Shown here piece after piece: positions 56,861 to 64,000 of a DNA stretch of 64,000 nucleotides. Source of the stretch: Lucinisca nassula (lineage: Eukaryota; Mollusca; Bivalvia; Lucinida; Lucinidae); the NCBI GenBank assembly GCA_963580285.1, contig CAUZLF010000719.1:496001-560000 (forward strand). Direction: 5' to 3'. How positions within the stretch are numbered: position 1 is the first letter of the stretch; each line of letters starts with the position of its first letter. Below the pieces are notes generated by a model that was not told the DNA's origin, ran no database searches, and saw only the letters and a program-made list of their open reading frames with translations. A program made the position numbers and the translations under genes.

Positions 56861-57547
56861 TGTAAGAAAATACCGGGAAATGCACAGGCGTCTGGTCTCT
56901 TACGCGGCCGAGTTACGGGTTTTAGACGCGAAAGCCGGAAATCAGATTAAACCGGGTACCAGCCTCTCGTAGTATAAAAGGGAGCCCCTATGTGCTTTTA
57001 GCGCCCGGTTACCTTACAAAATCTATCAAATCAAGTAAGAGAGCATTCTGCGTCTTGCTTTCGAAGAAGCAACATCAATTTACAGCAAGTACATAAATTA
57101 AATACGTCATATAAACGGTTGTCTTGCAGAACATCATCCTAGGAGAGGCTGGTAGAAAGGTGAAAAGTGAATTATATTCATCTTAGTAGCTCTTTCTTCC
57201 ACCTTGAACAGTGGTTAATGCAGCAACTCAAGAAGGCATTAATTTATTGCTGGTGCTGGGAAACATAAACGCCCTGAGCTAGGCTTGGACTGTGAAATAT
57301 ATTATAAGCTAGGTGAAGCTTGAGCGAAGCGGGGAATAGCCTTCGCTGTTGTTATTAGGTATATCTTGTTAAATTGCTTGATCTCATATAATTCTCAATG
57401 TTCATCCAATCATTTTCAAATCATTTTTCTTTAATCATTGGACAAAGTAGTCCCAAGGAAAATTATATATGTATAACCATATTAACATTTAGTAATTTTG
57501 TGCGAAATAGGTCTCTCTCTCTGTTACATCCTCCCCTGCACGTTACA
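56861..57547 (+). repeat. 5' LTR of the Ty3-type element
   Basis: Starts TGTAA and ends TTACA, a 5-bp inverted repeat typical of LTR tips. It ends six bases before the primer-binding site. TATA box at 56973. Length 687 by these borders, inferred from the tips because the second LTR is not available for comparison. Confidence 0.75.
56973..56979 (+). promoter_or_regulatory. TATA box in LTR
   Basis: 'tataaaa' in 'gtagtataaaagggagcc', placed as expected for the U3/R boundary. Transcription should start about 25-30 bp downstream. Confidence 0.65.
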
Positions 57548-57553
57548 AATTTC

Positions 57554-57571
57554 TGGCGCCCAACGTGGGGC
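57554..57571 (+). promoter_or_regulatory. Primer-binding site, tRNA-Lys type
   Basis: TGGCGCCCAACGTGGGGC is the 18-base complement of the tRNA-Lys(1,2) 3' end used by several retroelements (from general knowledge). Its distance from the LTR end is six bases. Confidence 0.85.
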
Positions 57572-57629
57572 ATTGCATCTATTACAACTAATTAATAGAC
57601 TTACTCTCGCATTGTTTTGACCTGTCATC

Positions 57630-59030
57630 ATGACCAGTCAAAGAACAGCAGCAGAGCTTGAGCAGCTATACCAACAGGTTGAAGATCTTAAGAGGCAAAA
57701 TGAGATTCTCAGGGTGGAGAATGAGCTCAAGGACTACAGGCAAGAGCTTGGAGACTACTCCGGGTTACTATCTATGTTTACCCCAGCTGCTGGAAGAAAG
57801 GAAGAGACCAGATGTCCAAAGAGGGTGTGGACAGACATTCCAGCTGGTAGTCCAGACGATAGTCGGAATGGTGAAACTGCAATGTCTGGACTGAAAACTG
57901 AACGCAGCTTCGACATACCTGACAGGTTTGTTAGCTCAAGACGGAAGAATACGAGTTCAGCTCACAGTGGCAAAAAAAGGCATTATGAAACCAGCCACAT
58001 TTGATGGAAGTGTGGCGTGTTTGGACTACAAAGCCCATTTTGAAGCTTGTGGAGAGCTAAATTGCTGCACCAAAGAACAGAAGGGCCTATATCTTTCAGT
58101 ATCTCTCCATGGACAGGCTCAGGGAGTATTTGGTAACTTGGAACAGGCAAGCATGATTATGATGAGTTAGTCACTGCTCTTGAGGATAGGTTTGCAACCC
58201 CAAACCAAACAGAACTTTATACAGTACAGCTGCGAGAGTATCGTCAGAAAGCATCCGAAAACATGGCTGAGCTAGGCCAAGACATGAGGCGTCTTACTAA
58301 TTTAGCATATCCCAAGGCGCTGAGTGATGTACGAGAAACACTCGCCAAAGAACTCTTCATTGGTGCACTGGTTAACTCGGAGATGCGCTTAAAAATCAAA
58401 CAGGCGAGGCCGTCTGATATAAACGATGCAGTAAGACATGCTGTAGAATTGGCGGCAATTTACCGTGCCGAAAACAAACATCTTGGGCAAGGCTTCATAC
58501 AGACCGCTAACACAAATGAAGCAACAGATGACAAAGGATGGAAGCAAGCAGTCTCATCTCCTAAATCCTATGCAGATGAAACCACACAAACAATGAATAA
58601 ACTATTGTCTCAGCAACAGAGAGACACTTATGATAGGTCAAATAATCGTCAGTCTTTCCGCAGTAACAGCAGTCATCAACCATTTAATGCTCAGCAAAAT
58701 GGGGATAGGCAAAGGCTTAAGTGTTTCATTTGCAAGTCAGACAAACATCTCAGAAGGGATTGTCCTCAACGTAAAGACCGTGTAACTGATAAACAAAAGA
58801 AGCCTTCATGGTGCAGTGGTTAAGCTACTCGCCTTGTAAACCAGGGATCGCAGGATCGATCCCGGGCTTCTCCAGACTTTCGGATGAGTCTTTGAACCGA
58901 GGTCCCGTCTCCGTATGACCTTAGCTGTTGGTGGGACGTAAAACTAAAACTCACTCACTCACTGATAAACAAGATGAAAAACAGTCCAGGGAAAAGAGTA
59001 CTGTATGTGTAAGTGGTAACTGTTATGCAG
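57630..59030 (+). pseudogene. Ty3-type gag, broken
   Basis: ATG at 57630. The N terminus (residues about 8-40) is a predicted coiled coil (ELEQLYQQVEDLKRQNEILR). A frame change near 57920-57950 leads into the capsid-like segment (KPATFDGS...DYKAHFEACGELN), and a second near 58150 returns to the first frame. A CCHC zinc knuckle CFICKSDKHLRRDC lies at about 58728. A SINE at 58797 then ends the frame; the remnant TDKQDEKQSREKST (58963 on) continues it until the Penelope-like insertion. Gag would form the particle and bind RNA. Confidence 0.85.
58797..58960 (+). mobile_element. tRNA-derived SINE in gag
   Basis: Polymerase III A box 'tggtgcagtgg' (58809) and B box 'ggatcgatccc' (58853), followed by a core like the conserved molluscan SINE domain ('ggatgagtctttgaaccgag', 'gtcccgt') and a tail 'gtaaaactaaaactcactca'. 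Flanked by a perfect 12-bp target duplication 'actgataaacaa' at 58785-58796 and 58961-58972. The duplication and tail make it a SINE insertion, not a tRNA gene. Confidence 0.9.
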
Positions 59031-59031
59031 G

Positions 59032-59896
59032 GTTCGGTACTAAGTTATTTAGACAAGTTGTGGGTATTCCGATGGGTACTAATTGCGCACCTCTTGTGGC
59101 TGATCTGTTCTTGTATTGTTATGAAAGAGACTTCATTTTGTCGCTTTCCATTGATAACCAATCTGAAATTATTGAAGCTTTTTGCTCTACTTCTAGATAT
59201 TTAGATGATTTATTAAATATTGATAATACCTATTTTGATGGTTTGATCAGTCAGATTTACCCCCTAGAACTTCAGTTAAATAAAGCAAATTCTTCTGATA
59301 CCGAGGCCCCGTTTTTGGATTTACATCTATCTATTGTAGATGGATTTGTTTCGTGCAAAATTTATGATAAACGCGATGACTTTGATTTTGAGATTGTAAA
59401 TGTTCCTTTTTTGGATGGTGATGTTCCTCGTGCGCCATCCTATGGCGTTTATATTTCGCAATTAATTCGATTTGCTAGAGTGTGTAGTCATGTAACTGAC
59501 TTCAACACTCGTAATAAATTATTAACGGCTAAACTTCTTAATCAGGGTTATCGGTACCATAAACTACGCAAAGCCTTTTCAAAATTTTATAGACGCCATT
59601 CTGATTTAATTTCAAAATTCAATATTGGACTTAAATCTCTTCTGCAACAAGGTCTATCGGAACCCGAATTTTATGGTGACTTAGTATATAAATTCAGAAA
59701 AATATATAACCGCAATGACTTCAGCACCCAATTTCGTAAAATCATTCTTCGATATAAAAAGATTGGGTACAACATGGATATTATACGACAGACTGCATGC
59801 ATGGTAGTTAACCCAATCACGGTTGGCAACTTTGCTTCCCTCTTTAATTGCACGCCGGTGGGTCAGGCCTCAGATTCTATGACGGCTCCAACGTAA
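59032..59896 (+). pseudogene. Penelope-like RT, C-terminal part with open frame
   Basis: An uninterrupted stretch of 288 codons covering VGIPMGTNCAPLVADLFLY, the catalytic STSRYLDDLLNIDN, and a C-terminal domain (YDKRDDFDFEIVN, GYRYHKLRKAFSKFYRRHSD). It stops at TAA 59894-59896 without a GIY-YIG domain. The N-terminal half, including the first catalytic Asp, is missing, so it is not functional, but it gives the empty-site sequence for the retrozyme insertion at 41453-42523. Confidence 0.85.
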
Positions 59897-60438
59897 AGGC
59901 TTATTGAAAATTAAAGAGATAATGTTGTTTGGTGCCTGATGCTCTGTCTCTGGTCGGGCTCATCGGAGTCTAACTGTTGGTTTTCTTTTGCTCCAGCATT
60001 TCAGTGGTTTCTTGCTGTCGAGTCCTCACCGTTGTCTCACCTCTGTGGTTCTTTGATTTCTGTGTTCACGGAGATGTTGAACTGATGAGTTAGGAGGCCT
60101 TCATGCGGACTGAACAAATTATTTGTCTAAATCGCGACGGAAGTAAGGGCGAGGATTGTGGCCACGTAAAATCGATTTAAGCCCCCCCAGTGGAATTCTT
60201 CCACTGACCGTTCCAAGGCGGCTCTTCTGTGGCGATTTATTTATGTTGTTGTTTGTTACTTACTGTGTGTATCACTTGTGTCTTTTAATTTTGGATGGCC
60301 ATATGGCCATTTTGTTTAGGTTTCCATTATGGTCTGGTCGCTTAATGTTTGTATTCCTTTCCCTTTGGTGTCTTTTATGGATGGAGTAAGTTAATTGTAT
60401 CAATTCCTGATCTTTGTTTTACTTCTACTTTATTCGTT
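59032..60438 (+). mobile_element. Penelope-like element, 5'-truncated, in the Ty3 gag-pol junction
   Basis: Starts inside the RT frame at FGTKLFRQ and runs to the shared 3' terminus ('gatctttgttttacttctac'). A CAGG on both sides (59028, 60439) may be the target duplication. It separates gag from protease. Confidence 0.85.
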
Positions 60439-60666
60439 CAGGCAAAATGTGGTGAGAATACGCTTTACTGCTTGGTTGATACTGGAGCAACATTAACATC
60501 GGTTTCAGCCAAGGCTTGGAACAATATGAAAGACCCGAAAACACTTGATAGCTTCGAAAGAGAAATTATATCTGCTTCTGGGAATACACTTGATACAAAG
60601 GGTAAAGCAAGCATTAATTTAGAAATAAATAGTATTAACTGTCCGACAGATGTGCTAATAGCATAA
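60439..60666 (+). pseudogene. Ty3-type aspartic protease
   Basis: LVDTGATLTSVS, the DTGA active-site loop of retropepsins, follows AKCGENTLYC. The frame ends at an in-frame TAA (60664-60666), just before the INVDVILGLDFM stretch (the ILG-x-DF motif), so the domain is split. Confidence 0.85.
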
Positions 60667-62394
60667 ATTAACGTAGATGTAATACTAGGGCTTGACTTTA
60701 TGCTTGCTCATAGTGTGACCTTAGATGTTGAGGGTATGGTCATATGTACAAAAGGAAAAAGGTGCCCAATGACGAAATCTGGAAAGATTGGTTGCTACAG
60801 GGTTATTGCCGCAGAAAGAGTAAAAGTGCCGAGCAGATCAGAAGTGCTATTGGAAGGAAAACTGGTGGACTGGTATAAGAAAGAGGGTCAAATAGGCATT
60901 CTAGAATCTTCAGAAAGGTTCCTGAATTCGAACATGGGCATTGTGGCTAGAACGCTTGTCACAGCAGGCGACAAGGTTCCTGTAAGATATGCTAATTTTT
61001 CGAATGAGCCAAAAACAATATACCCTGGAACTAACATAGCTAATTTTAGTCCAGTTCAGGCTGTTAACACAACACTCGATCAAGCGAAGGAAGAAAAACT
61101 AAGTAATGTCCCTGAGTATTTGACAGACCTTTATGAAAGGTCTTCAGCAGGAATGTCCTCAGCGCAAAAGAAACAAATAGCGAGACTGCTGAGAAAGTAT
61201 GGAGACACATTTTCTTCATTAGACCAAGATCTGGGTAGAACTGGAATAATTAAACATAAGATCTCCACAGGAAATGCGTCTCCCATTAAGCAACCTATGC
61301 GGCGAGTTCCAGTTCATATGCAAGGAGAAGTTGAAGAGCAGATAGATGCCATGCTAAAAAACAATATCATACAGCCATCATCAAGTCCCTGGGCTAGTGG
61401 TATAGTCCTTGTTAGTAAAAAGGATGGATCAAAGAGAGTTTGTATCGATTACCGACGCCTCAACGATGTGACGATCAAGGATGCATATCCTTTACCAAGA
61501 ATCGATGAGTCACTAGATCAACTGGCTGGGTCTAAATGGTTTTCCTGTTTGGATCTGAGTGCAGGCTATTGGCAGGTAGAGGTAGAATCTGACGATAAGC
61601 AAAAGAAAGCATTCGTCACAAGACAGGGGTTGTTTGAATTTAACGTCATGCCATTCGGGCTTTGCAACTCCCCTGCAACGTTCGAGAGGCTCATGGAGAC
61701 AGTACTGTCTGGTCTTCATTGGCAGATTTGCCTAATCTACCTCGACGACATAATCATAATCGGTAAGACGTTCGATCATATGATAAAAAATCTTGATCTC
61801 GTGCTTGACAGATTTTCAAAAGCTGGTTTGAAATTAAAACCGAAGAAATGTCAGCTCTTTAGAAGGGAAGTTGAATTCTTAGGGCATGTTGTAAATGAGC
61901 ATGGTGTAAGCACTGATCCCCGGAAAATAGATTGCATTAAAAACTGGTCGGAACCTGGTAACCGCAAAGAAGTCAGATCTTTTCTTGGCTTATGTAGTTA
62001 CTACAGACGCTTCATTGCTGATTATTCTAACATTGCAAAGCCTTTGACCAGACTGGCTGAAAAGAATAAAAGATTTGACGGAGCAACACAATGTACAGAG
62101 GCATTTGAAAGGTTGAAAAATCTCCTGGTAACAGCGGCAGTACTGGCGCATCCGGATTTCTCGAAACCGTTTATCATCGATACAGACGCTAGCGACGAAG
62201 CCATCGGTACCGTTCTGTCTCAGAAAATAGGCAATACAGAAAAGGTTGTTGCGTATGCCAGTAGAACACTCACGAAATCCGAGCGAAAATACTGTGTTAC
62301 AAGGAAAGAGCTACTAGCTTTGGTGTACTTCGTCAAATATTTTCGTAATGGCCAAAAACACACAGCCAGAACAGACCATAGCTCGCTGAAATAG
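60667..62394 (+). pseudogene. Ty3-type reverse transcriptase and RNase H
   Basis: In frame with the protease. The ILGLDFM motif opens it. RT motifs: VSKKDGSKRVCIDYRRLN, CLDLSAGYWQ (catalytic Asp), MPFGLCNSPATFERLM and CLIYLDDI (catalytic DD at about 61744). Then FLGHVV and FLGLCSYYRRFI, and RNase H with IIDTDASDEAIGTVLSQ and TRKELLALVY. It ends with TAG at 62392-62394 in the RNase H tail; a second in-frame TAG follows at about 62416. Both are consistent with single-base decay. It would copy the element RNA to DNA in the particle if the frame were intact. Confidence 0.92.
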
Positions 62395-63684
62395 ATAATG
62401 AATTTTAAAAACCCTTAGGGTCAAGTGGCTCGCTGGCTTGAAGTCCTTTCTACATTTTCGATGACAGTCGAACATAGACCAGGAAGATTACACGGAAATG
62501 CTGATAGCCTAAGCAGAAAACCATATAGCGAAAAGAAAACGAGCGAAGCCCAAGCAGGTGTCATAAATGCTCACGATGATGAGGACAAGTGTTTGCAAAT
62601 CACAAGTCAGACTTCTAAGGATGTGGATGTAAGAAGTCTTGAAATCCTTCAAAAAGAAGACGATGAACTATCTGTTGTTCGAAAGTGGGTCGCTGATGGA
62701 GAAAAACCAAAATGGAAAGACATTTCCTTTGGAAGTTACATTTTGAAATCGCTGTGGAACCAGTTCCCGCGGTTAGAGTTACAGGATGAGATTTTAGTAA
62801 GAAGATGGGATGACTTTGATACTGAAGTGATCTATCAAGCTCTAGTTCCTAGAAATACCAGAAGGTTGGTCCTAAATCACTTTCATGACATTAAAACAGC
62901 AGGACACTTAGGAATGAAAAAAACGGTCCGTAAGGTGAGACAAAAATTTTACTGGCCCGGCCTACAATCAGACGTTCGCAGCTACATCACAGGATGTGAA
63001 GCATGTGTCAAAAGAAAGGAACCTATACCAACAAAACGAGCACCGATGCAGATAGTGAGAAGTGGCTATCCAATGGAGATGATAGCCCTCGACATTCTCG
63101 GTGAACTTCCACAAACAAACAAGGGCAATAAATATATCGTAGTCGTGGCAGATTACTTTACTAAGTGGACTGAGGCATTGCCCATGCCAAATATGGAAGC
63201 CTGCACTGTGGCGAAGCTACTTGTAGAGGAAATACTCTGTCGTTTTGGTCTGCCTCAAACAATTCATTCTGATCAAGGGCGCCAGTTTGAAAGTCATTTA
63301 TTTAAGGAAATGTGTAAATTACCTGGTATTGAAAAAACGCGCACAACTCCATATCATCCGCAAAGTAATGGTATGGTTGAACGATTCAACCGGACCCTTG
63401 CAACAATGCTCAGTGCGCACGTTAGTAAAAATCGGGATGATTGGGATGAACACTTACCCTACGTTATGATGGCCTATCGAAGTTCAGCCCATGAAACAAC
63501 TGGTATGACTCCAAACATGTTAATGTTTGGACGTGAAGTCTCAACTCCACTTGATCTAATGTTTGAAATGCCGCCTTTAGTCAAACCGATACCTAACAAC
63601 CAATGGGTATGGGAGTTGCGCGAAAAGATCGAGACCGCCCATGAAATAGTCCGACAAAACACGCAGCAATCTATGTGTAGATAA
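62395..63684 (+). pseudogene. Ty3-type integrase (N-terminal and catalytic domains)
   Basis: End of RNase H (EHRPGRLHGNADSLSR), then the zinc-binding HHCC region (HFHDIKTAGHLG ... CEACVKRK), and the DDE core: ALDILGEL, TIHSDQGRQFE and NGMVERFNRTL. Frame open for 419 codons until an in-frame TAA at 63682-63684. It would insert the cDNA. Confidence 0.92.
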
Positions 63685-64000
63685 AAAATAATACACGATA
63701 TGCGAACTTCCTATGAAAAATTTGATATAGGAGACCAGGTGTTCGTGTTTTTCCCGGTAAAAAAGTCTGGTACTTCTACTAAATTAACTTCGTTTTGGAG
63801 AGGCCCATATCTCATTACTTGGAAATTATCAGATGTGCTATACAAAGTAAACTGTGGCCGAAACACTGCTGAACAAGTTATTCACTGTGATAGAATAAGA
63901 CTGTTCAGTAAACAAAGTCTCAGAGGTGAGGACAACATGTCTTATAATGAATTAAACAGAGAGGAGCAAGCTCATGGCAATGTTGAAAGAAAGGCAGATG
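63685..64000 (+). pseudogene. Integrase C-terminal (GPY-like) module
   Basis: Same frame after the stop: EKFDIGDQVFVFFPV, then FWRGPYLITWKLSD, the GPY/F module of Ty3-type integrases, then an acidic tail open to the window end. The rest of the element lies outside. Confidence 0.8.

Larger units (their letters stand above)
56861..64000 (+). mobile_element. Ty3-type (Metaviridae) LTR retrotransposon, 5' part
   Basis: Order: 5' LTR, primer-binding site, gag, protease, RT, RNase H, integrase. This order defines the Ty3 class. No envelope gene and no 3' LTR lie within the window. It is interrupted by a SINE (58797-58960) and a Penelope-like copy (59032-60438) and carries several frameshifts and stop codons, so it is defective. 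All frames are on the + strand, the same strand as the receptor gene. Confidence 0.92.

Noticed and set aside
58797..58880. tRNA gene
   Set aside because: A and B boxes are present but no cloverleaf or anticodon arm forms. A conserved SINE core, repeat tail and target duplication follow.
60072..60120. CTGATGAG followed by GAAC in the Penelope-like 3' UTR ('gaactgatgagttaggaggcc' and related copies) as another hammerhead
   Set aside because: There is no stem I pairing around it, the inner segment does not form stem II, and GAAA is replaced by GAAC. Only the seven-base core word matches.
56861..64000. Endogenous retrovirus with envelope
   Set aside because: Gene order, integrase GPY module and RT motifs are of the Ty3 type, and no envelope frame is present in the window.

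Overview
The window looks like the genome of a bivalve mollusc, or a close lophotrochozoan relative. It is AT-rich, intron-rich eukaryotic DNA with GT/AG splice sites. It is packed with Penelope-like retroelements, Helitron-like elements built on ~168 bp tandem monomers, and hammerhead-ribozyme repeats, a combination known from bivalves. Nothing prokaryotic is present. Species cannot be named from the sequence alone.

Only one host gene is evident, on the + strand across most of the window. Coding exon 1 (2403-2657) has a signal peptide and a somatomedin-B-like cysteine knot. Exon 2 (8986-9688) is a cysteine-rich ectodomain. The third exon is present twice (45971-46833 and 55548-56398). All splice phases fit (2 to 2, 0 to 0, and phase 2 out of both copies). 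The likely product is the ectodomain of a secretin/adhesion/Methuselah-like 7TM receptor whose membrane exons lie beyond the window. Each exon 3 copy is 3n+2 long, so using both would break the frame while using either keeps it. That fits mutually exclusive splicing.

The rest is intronic mobile DNA, often nested. (1) Hammerhead-ribozyme tandem repeats (retrozyme-like), with units of 260 bp (trimer at 10733-11514, dimer at 38007-38462, interrupted dimer at 1450-2204, fragment at 16076) and of ~382 bp (three partial units at 41453-42523). Ten 46-nt hammerheads with complete cores are visible, and compensatory changes separate the two families. (2) A Penelope-like retroelement family: one near full-length copy (40160-44230, minus) and about twenty 5'-truncated copies sharing one 3' end. 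(3) Helitron/Helentron-like non-autonomous elements with a left-end hairpin, tandem monomers, and a right-end GGCC hairpin followed by CTTGT; at least four sequence families are seen. (4) A LINE of the I/jockey type (29320-37728, minus) with a 14-bp target duplication inside one Helitron-like array, itself interrupted by another Helitron-like element. (5) A Ty3-type LTR retrotransposon from 56861 to the window end, broken by a SINE, a Penelope-like copy and stop codons. (6) MITEs, fold-back elements and an unclassified ~310 bp interspersed repeat.

The most interesting system is the pairing of hammerhead-bearing repeats with Penelope-like elements: retrozyme arrays sit inside a Penelope-like RT gene, and Penelope-like 3' ends sit inside retrozyme units. 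The candidate mutually exclusive receptor exons come next. A 1.9 kb stretch at 48.8-50.6 kb with nine copies of a TCG-R-ACATTAC motif is unexplained.
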